DNA of 64,000 nucleotides from Egaibacter danicus (GTDB taxonomy: Bacteria; Pseudomonadota; Gammaproteobacteria; Burkholderiales; Burkholderiaceae_C): NCBI GenBank assembly GCA_016707075.1, contig JADJII010000008.1, positions 160,197 to 224,196 of the forward strand, read 5' to 3'. Under the pieces are notes generated by a model that worked only from the letters and a program-made list of their open reading frames with translations, was not told the origin of the DNA and made no database searches. Of the stretch, positions 43,023-52,093 are shown piece after piece. Position 1 is the first letter of the stretch; the number at the start of each line of letters is the position of its first letter. The position numbers and the translations under genes were made by a program.

Positions 43023-43934
43023 ATGACCACCAAAAACAAGGCCCCGGCAAGCATGCTGCGCAAAGGCATCGTTCTGGCGGGAGGCTCTGGAACCCGCCTG
43101 TACCCCGCCACCCAGGCGGTGAGCAAGCAACTGCTGCCCATTTACGACAAGCCCATGATTTATTACCCCTTGAGCGTGTTGCTCCTGGCGGGGATTCGTG
43201 AAGTACTGGTCATCAGCACGCCACAAGACACGCCGCGGTTTGAGCAACTACTGGGCGATGGCAGCCAATGGGGCATGCAGATCAGCTACGCGGTACAGCC
43301 CTCCCCGGATGGCCTGGCGCAGGCCTTCTTGATCGGAGAGCAATTCCTGGACGGCGCCCCCAGCGCCCTGGTGCTGGGCGACAACATCTTCTACGGCCAC
43401 GACTTTGCCGGCCTGCTGGACAGTGCCACCCGCCAAACTTCCGGCGCCACAGTGTTTGCCTATGCGGTGCAAGACCCGGAGCGCTATGGCGTGGTGGAGT
43501 TTGATGCGACAGGCCGCGCCATCAGCCTGGAAGAGAAACCCAAGGCGCCCAAGTCGCGCTACGCGGTGACCGGCCTGTATTTCTACGACGCCCAGGTGGT
43601 GGATCTGGCCAGGCAGGTCAAGCCTTCTGCCCGTGGCGAGTTGGAGATCACGGACCTGAACCGCATGTATCTGGAGCGCGGTCAACTCGATGTCAAAACC
43701 ATGGGCCGCGGTTACGCATGGCTGGATACCGGCACGCACGAGTCCATGCTGGAGGCTAGCCAGTTCATTCACACCATTGAGCATCGTCAGGGCCTCAAAG
43801 TCGCTGCCCCCGAAGAAATCGTCTGGCGTCATGGCTGGATTGACGATGCGCAACTTCAGAGGCTCGCCGCACCGCTGGCGAAGTCCAGCTACGGGCAATA
43901 CCTGCTGCGGCTGCTCAAGGAGAAGGTGTATTGA
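43023..43934 (+). CDS. rmlA: Glucose-1-phosphate thymidylyltransferase
   Basis: 303 residues. Nucleotide-binding signature LAGGSGTRLYPATQAVSKQL, product-site VLGDNIFYGHDF, and EEKPKAPKSRYAVTGLYFYD. Makes dTDP-glucose from glucose-1-P and dTTP, the entry and feedback-controlled step of rhamnose synthesis. Its stop overlaps the rmlC start (TGATG). Confidence 0.96.
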   Translation: MTTKNKAPASMLRKGIVLAGGSGTRLYPATQAVSKQLLPIYDKPMIYYPLSVLLLAGIREVLVISTPQDTPRFEQLLGDGSQWGMQISYAVQPSPDGLAQAFLIGEQFLDGAPSALVLGDNIFYGHDFAGLLDSATRQTSGATVFAYAVQDPERYGVVEFDATGRAISLEEKPKAPKSRYAVTGLYFYDAQVVDLARQVKPSARGELEITDLNRMYLERGQLDVKTMGRGYAWLDTGTHESMLEASQFIHTIEHRQGLKVAAPEEIVWRHGWIDDAQLQRLAAPLAKSSYGQYLLRLLKEKVY

Positions 43935-44482
43935 TGAAGGTGACCTCTTGTGCCATCGCCGACGTGCTGCTGATCGAGCCCAGAGTGTTCGGAGACGAGC
44001 GTGGTTTCTTTTTCGAGAGTTTCAATCAGCGGGCTTTCAACCTGGCCACCGGGCTGGCCCCGTCGTTTGTGCAGGACAACCACTCCAAGTCGGCCAGAGG
44101 CGTGTTGCGAGGACTCCACTACCAGCTCCACCAGCCGCAAGGCAAGCTCGTGCGAGTAGTGGCTGGTGAGGTGTTTGATGTCGCGGTGGACATCCGACGC
44201 AACTCACCCACGTTCGGGAAGTGGGCTGGAGAGATTTTGTCCGCTGACAACAAGCGCCAGTTATGGGTGCCACCTGGCCTGGCGCACGGCTTCCTGGTGT
44301 TATCGGAGACGGCAGAGTTTTTGTACAAAACGACTGACTACTACGCACCGGAATTCGAACGTTGCATTGCCTGGAACGATCCTGATCTGGCCATTGTCTG
44401 GCCAACACCTCAGGGCGGCCCGCAACTGTCGGCAAAGGACGCAGCCGGCGTGACATTCCTTCAGGCGGAATTAACCGACTGA
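43934..44482 (+). CDS. rmlC: dTDP-4-dehydrorhamnose 3,5-epimerase
   Basis: 182 residues from ATG 43934. Cupin fold; FFESFNQRAFN, SARGVLRGLHYQ (catalytic His), EVFDVAVDIRRNSPTFGKW and PGLAHGFLVLSETAEFLYKT are conserved landmarks. The last codons overlap the PaaR-like palindrome of the following paa operon, so the operator sits partly in coding sequence. Confidence 0.96.
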   Translation: MKVTSCAIADVLLIEPRVFGDERGFFFESFNQRAFNLATGLAPSFVQDNHSKSARGVLRGLHYQLHQPQGKLVRVVAGEVFDVAVDIRRNSPTFGKWAGEILSADNKRQLWVPPGLAHGFLVLSETAEFLYKTTDYYAPEFERCIAWNDPDLAIVWPTPQGGPQLSAKDAAGVTFLQAELTD

Positions 44483-44494
44483 TCGGTCGGTTAA
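44471..44494. promoter_or_regulatory. PaaR-like operator ahead of paaA
   Basis: 24-bp palindrome: TTAACCGAC, six-base centre TGATCG, GTCGGTTAA. The arms are perfect, and the ACCGA(C)/GTCGGT core matches the TetR-family PaaR operator known for phenylacetate genes in betaproteobacteria. It spans the rmlC stop (44480-44482). Confidence 0.75.
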
Positions 44495-44498
44495 TTGT

Positions 44499-44504
44499 TA
44501 TACT
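44499..44504 (+). promoter_or_regulatory. Candidate -10 box of the paa promoter
   Basis: TATACT, five bases after the palindrome and 32 bases before the Shine-Dalgarno AGGAG. The -35 region would fall inside the palindrome, so a bound repressor would block RNA polymerase. Confidence 0.5.
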
Positions 44505-44541
44505 GCCCCGATCGAAGCGACACGCGTCGCAGGAGATGGGT

Positions 44542-45573
44542 ATGTATACACAATCGATGGACATTCCTGAAGCAGGTGCAGATCCTGTGGCAGCATCACG
44601 ATCCCATACGCCAATGCTGGAAGGCAATGCCGGTTTGGCGCCGCAGACCCGTTTTGATGCTGTCATAGACGCCGACGGCAAAATTGAGCCGCAGGACTGG
44701 ATGCCCGATGCCTACCGCAAGACATTGGTGCGTCAGATCAGCCAGCATGCCCACAGCGAAATCATCGGCATGCAGCCTGAAGGCAACTGGATCAGCCGGG
44801 CACCCTCGCTCAAACGGAAAGCCATCCTGATTGCGAAAGTTCAGGACGAGGGCGGTCACGGCCTGTACCTTTACAGCGCAGCCGAAACGCTGGGCACCTC
44901 CAGAGACCAGATGCTGGATGCCCTGCATGCGGGCAAAGCCAAATACAGCTCCATCTTCAACTACCCCACGCTCACGTGGGCCGATGTGGGCGTGATCGGC
45001 TGGCTTGTGGATGGCGCGGCCATCATGAACCAGATTCCCTTGTGCCGCTGCACCTATGGGCCGTATGCACGGGCGATGATTCGCATCTGCAAAGAGGAGA
45101 GTTTTCACCAGCGCCAGGGCTATGAAAACCTGCTGACCATGATGCGTGGTACCGCCGCACAGCAAACCATGGTGCAGGATGCCGTGAGCCGATGGTGGTG
45201 GCCGGTGCTGGCGATGTTTGGCCCGCCCGATGCGGACAGTCCCAATACGGCCCAAGCCACGCGCTGGGGCATCAAACGCATCAGCAACGATGGCCTGCGC
45301 CAGCGCTTTGTAGACGCTACCGTGCCGCAGGCCAAAGTGCTGGGTGTGACCCTGCCCGATCCCGATTTGAAGTGGAACGACGCCACGCAGCAGCACGACT
45401 ACGGGGCTATTGACTGGAACGAGTTCTGGACCACCGTCAACGGCAACGGTCCGTGTAACAAGGAAAGACTGAACACCCGGGTCAAGGCGCACAACGATGG
45501 TCAGTGGGTGCGTGACGCGGCGTTGGCCTACGCGGCGAAGCAAAAAGCCCGTGCAATGAAGGAGGCCGCATGA
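44542..45573 (+). CDS. paaA: 1,2-phenylacetyl-CoA epoxidase, catalytic subunit A
   Basis: 343 residues. ATG 44542 is preferred over 44536 because AGGAG lies six bases before it. The ferritin-like four-helix core holds the di-iron ligands in KVQDEGGHGLYLY and CKEESFHQRQGY. With PaaB, C and E it epoxidises phenylacetyl-CoA, the committed step of the aerobic hybrid pathway. First gene of paaABCDE; the rest of the pathway (paaF-K) is not in this window. Confidence 0.96.
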   Translation: MYTQSMDIPEAGADPVAASRSHTPMLEGNAGLAPQTRFDAVIDADGKIEPQDWMPDAYRKTLVRQISQHAHSEIIGMQPEGNWISRAPSLKRKAILIAKVQDEGGHGLYLYSAAETLGTSRDQMLDALHAGKAKYSSIFNYPTLTWADVGVIGWLVDGAAIMNQIPLCRCTYGPYARAMIRICKEESFHQRQGYENLLTMMRGTAAQQTMVQDAVSRWWWPVLAMFGPPDADSPNTAQATRWGIKRISNDGLRQRFVDATVPQAKVLGVTLPDPDLKWNDATQQHDYGAIDWNEFWTTVNGNGPCNKERLNTRVKAHNDGQWVRDAALAYAAKQKARAMKEAA

Positions 45574-45863
45574 CAACAGCCCAAACCGAATGGCCACTAT
45601 GGGAAGTATTTGTGCGCTCCAAGCAGGGTTTGGAGCACAAACACTGCGGCAGTCTGCACGCCGTTGACGCAGCACAGGCATTGCAGATGGCGCGAGACGT
45701 TTATACGCGCCGCCAGGAAGGCGTGAGCATCTGGGTAGTGCCATCCAGCGCCATCACGGCCAGCGCGCCAGACACCAAAGCCGAGTTCTTCGACCCCGCT
45801 GGCGACAAGATCTACCGCCACCCCACTTTCTACACCATTCCCGACGAAGTGGGCCACATGTGA
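45570..45863 (+). CDS. paaB: 1,2-phenylacetyl-CoA epoxidase subunit B
   Basis: 97 residues, WPLWEVFVRSKQGLEHKHCGSLHA start, the classic PaaB signature. Small structural subunit that bridges PaaAC heterodimers. Overlaps paaA by four bases. Confidence 0.95.
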   Translation: MTTAQTEWPLWEVFVRSKQGLEHKHCGSLHAVDAAQALQMARDVYTRRQEGVSIWVVPSSAITASAPDTKAEFFDPAGDKIYRHPTFYTIPDEVGHM

Positions 45864-46669
45864 TGGGAGTTGCTGCCAACTCGCAGGTCAATTACCTGCT
45901 TCACCTGGCCGACAATGCCCTGATTCTGGGCCAGCGCGACGCCGAGTGGTGTGGTCATGGGCCTGTGCTGGAAGAAGACATAGCCATGGCCAATATCAGC
46001 CTGGATCTGATCGGCCAGGCGCGGCTGCTGTATCAGCATGTAGCGGATCTCCAGGCTGATGGAGCCACGGAAGACTCACTGGCATACTTCCGTGACCCCG
46101 ATGAGTTCCGTAACTACACGCTGCTGGAACTCCCTCATTTCCCCAGCGCGACGGGTCCTCTGGCGGGTACTGCCAGCGTAGAGCGTGATTACGCCACGAC
46201 CATCGTCCGCAATTTTCTATACAGCGCCTTGATGCAATTGCTCTGGCCTGCTCTGGAGCAGTCCACCGATGCGCAACTCGCCGCCATTGCAGCACGCGCT
46301 GCAAAGGAGGTTCGCTACCACCTACGGCACAGCCGCGACTGGCTGGTGCGCATGGGCGATGGAACTGACGAATCACACCAGCGTGTGCAGTCTGCGCTGA
46401 ACCACCTGATGCCTTACACGCAGGAGTTCTGGACTCCATCTGAGGTCGAGCTGGAAGCCATGCGCCTGGGTGTCGGCCCGGACGTTGCTTCCTTGCGGCC
46501 GCAGTGGGACGACCTCGTGAACGAGGCCCTGACTGAAGCCACCTTGAAGCGGCCGTCAGACATCGGCTACGTCACGCAAGGCAAGAATCGCCAGCATTCT
46601 GAACACCTAGGCTACGTGCTGGGCGACATGCAGGTGCTGGCTCGACAGCACCCCGGAGCACAGTGGTGA
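45863..46669 (+). CDS. paaC: 1,2-phenylacetyl-CoA epoxidase subunit C
   Basis: 268 residues from ATG 45863, one base overlapping the paaB stop; GTG 45860 is an alternative. Ferritin-like paralogue of PaaA with DNALILGQRDAEWCGHGP and MANISLDLIGQARLLYQH. Structural, non-catalytic partner of PaaA; the REVRYHLRHSRDW-like segment (KEVRYHLRHSRDWLVRMGDG) is diagnostic. Confidence 0.95.
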   Translation: MGVAANSQVNYLLHLADNALILGQRDAEWCGHGPVLEEDIAMANISLDLIGQARLLYQHVADLQADGATEDSLAYFRDPDEFRNYTLLELPHFPSATGPLAGTASVERDYATTIVRNFLYSALMQLLWPALEQSTDAQLAAIAARAAKEVRYHLRHSRDWLVRMGDGTDESHQRVQSALNHLMPYTQEFWTPSEVELEAMRLGVGPDVASLRPQWDDLVNEALTEATLKRPSDIGYVTQGKNRQHSEHLGYVLGDMQVLARQHPGAQW

Positions 46670-47244
46670 ACACGTTGGCTGAGACTCGCAGCCTTGCCGA
46701 GGTTGAAGCCATCCTGTCCCTCATACCAGACCCTGAAATTCCGGTCATCAGCCTTCGTGAACTGGGCGTTCTGCAGGATGTGCAGTTGGGTACCGATGAT
46801 GCCGGCAGTCAGGTAGTAGAAATCACCATCACGCCTACGTACGGCGGGTGTCCGGCCATGGACCAGATCCGGGACGACATCGTTGGCGCACTGGCACAAA
46901 CGGGTTGGAAGGCACGCGTGACGACCCGGCTGGCGCCGGCCTGGACGACGGACTGGATCAGTGCTCAAGGTCGGGAAAAACTGCACACCTACGGCATTGC
47001 GCCACCGCATGCAGCGGGTGGCGCCCAACAGGCAACAATCCAGTTTGCTACCAAAAGGATAGCTGGTCACGCATATTTAACGGGGCCTAAGGCCATAAAA
47101 GATCAACAAAATGCGGCAATTCATTGCCCCCGGTGCGACTCTGCAAACACCACAGAAACCTCGCACTTTGGCTCCACCTCCTGCAAGGCGATGTACCGCT
47201 GCCTGGACTGCATGGAGCCCTTTGACTACTTCAAGCCGTATTGA
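46666..47244 (+). CDS. paaD: PaaD, iron-sulfur assembly factor for the epoxidase
   Basis: 192 residues from a GTG (46666; 46663 also possible). N-terminal MIP18/DUF59 domain (SLIPDPEIPVISLRELGVL, TPTYGGCPAMDQI) and a C-terminal zinc-ribbon with CPRC and CLDC pairs. Needed for maturation of the PaaE cluster. Residues about 129-146 (TKRIAGHAYLTGPKAIKD) are encoded by a dispersed repeat copy sitting just before the zinc ribbon. Confidence 0.93.
   Translation: MNTLAETRSLAEVEAILSLIPDPEIPVISLRELGVLQDVQLGTDDAGSQVVEITITPTYGGCPAMDQIRDDIVGALAQTGWKARVTTRLAPAWTTDWISAQGREKLHTYGIAPPHAAGGAQQATIQFATKRIAGHAYLTGPKAIKDQQNAAIHCPRCDSANTTETSHFGSTSCKAMYRCLDCMEPFDYFKPY
47047..47100 (+). repeat. Dispersed repeat copy inside paaD
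   Basis: GCTACC, six bases, ATAGCTGGTCACGCATAT, then CGGGGCCTAAGGCC. In frame between the two domains of PaaD; aligns without gaps to the copy in paaE 980 bases downstream. Confidence 0.6.
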
Positions 47245-47256
47245 AGCCAGGTATCG

Positions 47257-48378
47257 ATGTCCATTCCTCACTTTCACACGCTGCCCATCGCTCGCGTTTC
47301 ACCTGAAGCTGCCGGCTCCGTCGCCCTCACCTTCCTGGTTCCGATTGAACTCCGAGACACCTATCGCTTTAGACCCGGCCAGTTCCTGACCTTGCGCACG
47401 GAAATTATCGGCCAGTCTGTCCGGCGCAGTTACTCGATTTGCAGTAGCACGCAACGCTTCGCCCGCACGGGGGAGATCGAGGTAGGCATCAAGCCGGTGA
47501 CGGGCGGCGTATTTTCCAACTGGGCGGTGGGGCTAAGAGCAGGGGATGCGCTGGACGTCATGCCACCGGATGGGCGTTTCACACCCCGCGAGCCTTCGCA
47601 GAAACAGGGGGTTCACCGAGTCGGGTTCGCAGCAGGCTCCGGCATCACGCCCATCCTGTCCATCATCGCCAGCACGCTGGAAGAAGAACCGGCATCGCGC
47701 TTCACGCTGGTCTACAGCAACCAGCGCGTGGGCAGCATCATGTTCAACGAGGCGCTACAGGATCTGAAGGACCAGTATCCAGCCCGCCTGACGTTGATCC
47801 ATCTGCTGTCACGTCAGGAGCAGGAAGTTCCCTTGCTATGCGGCCGGCTGGACGAGGCGAAGGTGACTGACATCCTCAACACACTGGTGCCCGCCTCGCA
47901 TATTGACGAAGCCTTCATTTGCGGGCCAGAGGCCATGATCGAAGCAACCGGGCAGGCTCTACTGGCAGCCGGCTTGCCCAAATCCAGCATTCACACGGAA
48001 CGATTTTCGTCGGTGGGCGCCCAAAATGCTATTGATTCAATAGCTGCTCATGCATATCCGGTGGGGCCTAATGATCAATTTGAATCAAGAAAAGAGGCAG
48101 ATTGCAGTCTGAAGGTGGTGCTGGACGGCAAAACCCATACGATGACGCTGACCTCCCAGGACAAAGTGCTGGACGTGGCCCTGGCCGCCGGGCTTGACCT
48201 GCCCTATGCCTGCCGTGGTGGCGTCTGCTGCACCTGCCGCGCCCGGGTACTTGATGGTGAGGTGGCGATGGAGAAGAACTTCACGCTGGAGCCCTGGGAG
48301 ATCGAAAAAGGCTTTGTGCTCACCTGCCAGTCGCGGCCACTTACTGCGTCAGTCACGGTCAGTTACGACGAGCGGTAG
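47257..48378 (+). CDS. paaE: 1,2-phenylacetyl-CoA epoxidase reductase subunit PaaE
   Basis: 373 residues. Ferredoxin-NADP reductase module first: FAD motif RRSYSIC, NAD(P)H motif AAGSGITPILSI, CGPEAMIEA. The C-terminal plant-type 2Fe-2S domain has CRGGVCCTC and, later, LTCQSRP. Passes electrons from NADPH to the PaaA di-iron site. The linker between modules (near residue 255-280) contains a dispersed repeat copy (AIDSIAAHAYPVGPNDQFES). Confidence 0.95.
   Translation: MSIPHFHTLPIARVSPEAAGSVALTFLVPIELRDTYRFRPGQFLTLRTEIIGQSVRRSYSICSSTQRFARTGEIEVGIKPVTGGVFSNWAVGLRAGDALDVMPPDGRFTPREPSQKQGVHRVGFAAGSGITPILSIIASTLEEEPASRFTLVYSNQRVGSIMFNEALQDLKDQYPARLTLIHLLSRQEQEVPLLCGRLDEAKVTDILNTLVPASHIDEAFICGPEAMIEATGQALLAAGLPKSSIHTERFSSVGAQNAIDSIAAHAYPVGPNDQFESRKEADCSLKVVLDGKTHTMTLTSQDKVLDVALAAGLDLPYACRGGVCCTCRARVLDGEVAMEKNFTLEPWEIEKGFVLTCQSRPLTASVTVSYDER
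48028..48082 (+). repeat. Dispersed repeat copy inside paaE
   Basis: GCTATT, six bases, ATAGCTGCTCATGCATAT, then GTGGGGCCTAATGATCAATT. Lies in frame in the linker between the reductase and ferredoxin domains. Confidence 0.65.
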
Positions 48379-48423
48379 ATCAGGCCGTCTTAGTGGCCCG
48401 ATCAGTAGCCAGGCAGGCCCAGG

Positions 48424-48442
48424 CTGCGAGCTAAACTCGCAG
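48424..48442. other. Hairpin between paaE and galE
   Basis: Perfect 7-bp stem CTGCGAG / CTCGCAG with loop CTAAA, in the 89-base gap. No T tract follows, so a terminator role is uncertain; it may simply separate the paa and galE transcripts. Confidence 0.35.
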
Positions 48443-48467
48443 GCTGGTTCATCCTGGGTAATGCCTC

Positions 48468-49484
48468 ATGATTTTTGTAACTGGTGGCGCTGGCTATATT
48501 GGCTCCCATACCTGTGTTGAATTGCTCAACGCGGGTTTTGACGTCACTGTATTTGACAATTTCTGCAACAGCCAGCCCGAAGCGCTTGCACGCGTGCAGC
48601 GCATCACGGGCAAGCAGTTGCAAGTGATTGAGGGCGACATCCGCGACCGCGGAGCCATGGCTGCCGCGCTGAAAAGTTGCGGTGCCAAGGCAGTGGTTCA
48701 TTTTGCCGGGCTCAAGGCCGTGGGGGAATCTGTGGAAAAACCGCTTTCCTACTACGACAACAACGTGGTAGGGACCATTCGATTGCTGGAAGCCATGGTT
48801 GACTGCGGCGTCAAGACGCTGGTATTCAGCTCTTCAGCAACGGTTTACGGCGACCCGCAGCAGCTGCCCATTCCCGAAGATCACCCACTTTCAGCCACCA
48901 ACCCCTATGGCAAAACCAAACTGGTGATTGAGGACATGCTGCGCGACGTGTTCCGCGGTGATCCCTCCTGGCACATCGGTATCCTGCGCTACTTCAACCC
49001 GGTTGGTGCCCATGCCAGCGGCCTGATCGGCGAGGACCCGCAAGGCACCCCCAACAACCTGCTGCCTTTTGTGGCGCAAGTTGCGGTCGGCCGGCGGGAG
49101 TTCCTCAATGTTTGGGGTAACGATTACGATACGCCGGATGGAACCGGGGTACGCGACTTCATCCATGTGGTGGATCTGGCGATTGGGCATGTGAAGGCTT
49201 TGCAGCGGTTGACGGAAAACCCGCAGTGTGTTTCCGTGAACTTGGGCACCGGAATCGGCTATAGCGTTCTCGACATGGTGAAGGCATTTGAGCTGGCTAG
49301 CGGCAAACCTGTGCCATTTCGGGTGGGAGCGCGTCGATCCGGAGACATCGCCGCTTGCTACGCCAAGCCTGACCTTGCGTCTGAGTTGTTCAGTTGGCGT
49401 GCTGAGCGCGACCTGAAAACCATGTGCGAAGATGCCTGGCGCTGGCAGAAGTTGAATCCAGCTGGCTATGCATCAAATAGCTGA
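48468..49484 (+). CDS. galE: UDP-glucose 4-epimerase
   Basis: 338 residues. NAD motif TGGAGYIGSHTC, catalytic SSSATVYG and NPYGKTK (YxxxK), and YFNPVGAHASGLIGEDP. Interconverts UDP-glucose and UDP-galactose for polysaccharide assembly. The last five codons and stop (YASNS, TGA) fall within a half copy of the dispersed repeat (49465-49484). Confidence 0.96.
   Translation: MIFVTGGAGYIGSHTCVELLNAGFDVTVFDNFCNSQPEALARVQRITGKQLQVIEGDIRDRGAMAAALKSCGAKAVVHFAGLKAVGESVEKPLSYYDNNVVGTIRLLEAMVDCGVKTLVFSSSATVYGDPQQLPIPEDHPLSATNPYGKTKLVIEDMLRDVFRGDPSWHIGILRYFNPVGAHASGLIGEDPQGTPNNLLPFVAQVAVGRREFLNVWGNDYDTPDGTGVRDFIHVVDLAIGHVKALQRLTENPQCVSVNLGTGIGYSVLDMVKAFELASGKPVPFRVGARRSGDIAACYAKPDLASELFSWRAERDLKTMCEDAWRWQKLNPAGYASNS
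49465..49484 (+). repeat. Possible half copy of the dispersed repeat at the galE stop
   Basis: GCTATGCATCAAATAGCTGA matches the left half of the repeat (GCTANN, six bases, ATAGCTG) and supplies the galE stop codon, as the full copy at 31.2 kb does for ybeZ. Confidence 0.4.
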
Positions 49485-49502
49485 ATCAAGGGAACAAAAA
49501 AA

Positions 49503-50605
49503 ATGGCAAAAGGAATGATTCTGGCGGCTGGGCAAGGCACCCGGGTTCGCCCGTTGACGCGTGACCTGCCCAAACCGATGGTGCCGATCCTCGGTAAACC
49601 AGTCATGGAATACCTGATCGAGCATCTGGCACGTCATGGCATCACTGAAATCATGGTGAACGTTGCCTTCCATCACCAGAGAATCGAGGAGTACTTTGGC
49701 GACGGGCACCGATGGGGAGTGGAAATCGGGTATTCCTATGAGGGCGTGCGCGATCACGGAGACATCCTGCCCAAACCAATGGGTTCAGCCGGCGGCATGC
49801 GCCGCATTCAGGATTTCAGTGGCTTTTTTGACGAAACCACGTTGGTTCTGTGTGGCGATGCCCTGATTGACCTGGACATCACGGCCGCATTGGCTGAACA
49901 CAAGGCCAAGGCGCCATCGCCAGCGTGGTGGCAGCGGATGTGCCACGCCAGGACGTGCAAGCCTATGGCATTGTGGTCGCTGGTGAAGACGGGCGTATTG
50001 AGTCGTTCCAGGAGAAACCGAAACCGGAAGACGCGAAATCCACGTGGGCAAGCACGGGCATCTATATCTTTGAGCCGGAAGTTCTCGAAAAGGTACCGCC
50101 TGGCAAGCTGTATGACATCGGCTCCGAGCTGTTCCCCCAACTCGTCGCCGAAAAACTGCCCTTCTACGTTCAGAAGCGTCCCTTTCACTGGCTCGACATT
50201 GGCCGGGTGAGCGACTATTGGTCGGTTCTGCAAAGCGTTCTCAAAGGCGAGATCGCCGACATGAAGATGCCGGGTAAACAAATCAAACCCGGCATTTGGG
50301 TTGGACTCAACGCGTCCATACCATGGGACAAGGTGAACGTCACTGGCCCCGTCTACTTTGGCTCCAGCGTTCGCGTGGAGCCCGGCGCAACCATTACAGG
50401 CCCGGCATGGATTGGCCACGGATGCGTCATTCGATCAGGCGCCAAGGTCACCCGCAGCATCCTGTTTGAATACACCCGCATTGCCGCAGACATGCATTTC
50501 AGCGAAATGATTGTGTCGCGCCATTATTGTGTGGACCGCCACGGCGAAACGCTCTACCGCGGCGATGAAACCGCGCAATTGCGCTGGGGCGATGCACGTG
50601 CCTGA
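49503..50605 (+). pseudogene. Frameshifted sugar-phosphate nucleotidyltransferase (mannose-1-P guanylyltransferase-like)
   Basis: N-terminal part (ILAAGQGTRVRPLTRDLPKP, GSAGGMRRIQDF, LCGDALIDLDITAAL) is read from ATG 49503 and breaks near 49912; from there the next frame continues with VVAADVPRQDVQAYGIVVA, FQEKPKPEDAKSTWASTGIY, DIGRVSDYWSVLQ and a left-handed beta-helix tail (VNVTGPVYFGSSVRVEPGAT). Restoring one G (AAGGGCGCC instead of AAGGCGCC) rejoins the protein to about 367 residues. It would make an NDP-sugar, probably GDP-mannose, for the same polysaccharide as galE and manC. Confidence 0.85.
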
Positions 50606-50624
50606 AACCTCTTCAACCGACACC

Positions 50625-52086
50625 ATGTTGATTCAACCCGTTGTTTTGTCGGGTGGGTCTGGCACCCGTTTGTGGCCGCTCTCGCGAGAAAAATACCCCA
50701 AGCAGTTATTGCCGCTGATTGGCGATGATTCCCTGCTGCAAGCGACCGTGCGGCGTGTAGAGGGAATCGCGGGTTTTAGGCTTGCTGCACCCATGGTGGT
50801 GAGCAATGAGGAATACCGCTTCGTTATCGCCGAGCAAGCTGCGTCTGATGGGCCGACCTGGCACCGTCGTTCTGGAGCCATCAGGGAGAAATACGGCTCC
50901 AGCCCTTACGCTTGCTGCGTTGTCGGCTGTCAAAGATGGTACGGACCCCGTTTTGCTTGTCATGCCAGCGGATCATGTCATTGTGGACACTGCCGCATTT
51001 CAAAAAATTGTTGGGACAGGTGCAAGGCTAGCCTCAAAAGGCGCTGTGGTGACTTTTGGAATCACGCCGGACACACCAGAAACCGGGTACGGATACATAC
51101 AGACTGGCGAGGTCTATAGTGAGGACGGTCTCGAAACCGGGGCCAGACTGATCGCCCGTTTTGTTGAAAAGCCGGACCTGGTCACCGCGCAGTCCTATCT
51201 GGACGATGGCTCGTACTTGTGGAACAGCGGCATCTTTATGATGCGTGCGTCCATCTGGTTGCAGTCAATCGGAATCTGTCGCGCAGACATACTGGCGGCC
51301 TGTCAAACCGCCTGGAGTCAAGGTTCGGCTGACGGTGATTTTGTCCGCGTCGGTGCGGACGCCTTCGCCCAATGCCCAAGCGACTCGATCGACTATGCGG
51401 TGATGGAGCGGCTGGCCGCGGGGCCACTCCAAAAAGAAAACCAACTACCTGTTGGCGTGGTTATTCCGCTTTCTGCTGGTTGGTCGGACGTTGGCTCGTG
51501 GGACGCGCTGTGGCAAGTGCTGCCCAAAGACAATGCGGGCAACGTGTTGCAGGGCGACGTGCTTATGCAAGACTGCAGCAATACACTGGCTCTCTCCGAA
51601 GGCAGGCTGGTGGCTTGCGTCGGTGTCAGTGACCTGATAGTGGTGGAGACGGCAGATGCTGTGTTGGTAGCCCACAAGGACAAGACACAGGATGTCAAAA
51701 AGATCGTAGACAACCTCAAAAAACAAGGCCGTTCCGAGGGCCATATTCACCGCAAGGTGTTTCGCCCGTGGGGCTGGTATGACGGCGTGGACGCGGGTGA
51801 GCGCTTCCAGGTGAAGCGCATTGTTGTCAAACCACTGGGGGTTCTGTCCTTGCAGATGCACCACCATCGTGCCGAGCATTGGATCGTGGTGAGCGGAACA
51901 GCCAAAGTGACGCGAGGTGAAGAGACCTTCCTGCTATCTGAGAACGAATCCACTTTTATTCCACTCGGAACGACCCACCGTCTTGAAAACCCGGGCCGTG
52001 TGGCGCTTGAGATGATTGAGGTGCAATCAGGATCGTATTTGGGCGAAGACGATATTGTCCGTTTTGATGATTTGTATGGACGTTAA
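50625..52086 (+). pseudogene. manC: Frameshifted mannose-1-phosphate guanylyltransferase / mannose-6-phosphate isomerase
   Basis: MLIQPVVLSGGSGTRLWPLS (ATG 50625; ATG 50592 also in frame) is the ManC pyrophosphorylase signature. The frame breaks near 50837, where one extra A (GAGCAAGCTG for GAGCAGCTG) displaces the continuation LRLMGRPGTVVLEPSGRNTA, which then runs uninterrupted to 52086. FVEKPDLVTAQSYLDDGSYL and the C-terminal cupin (RPWGWYDGVDAG, LQMHHHRAEHWIVV, SYLGEDDIVRFDDLYGR) complete a bifunctional GDP-mannose pathway enzyme of about 487 residues. Its cupin half is paralogous to the stand-alone isomerase at 15.6 kb. Confidence 0.9.
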
Positions 52087-52093
52087 GTACCGC

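Noticed and set aside
44596..45744. Minus-strand open frame of 382 codons across paaA and paaB
   Set aside because: Antisense shadow of two unmistakable paa genes; composition is typical of reverse-frame reading in GC-rich DNA.
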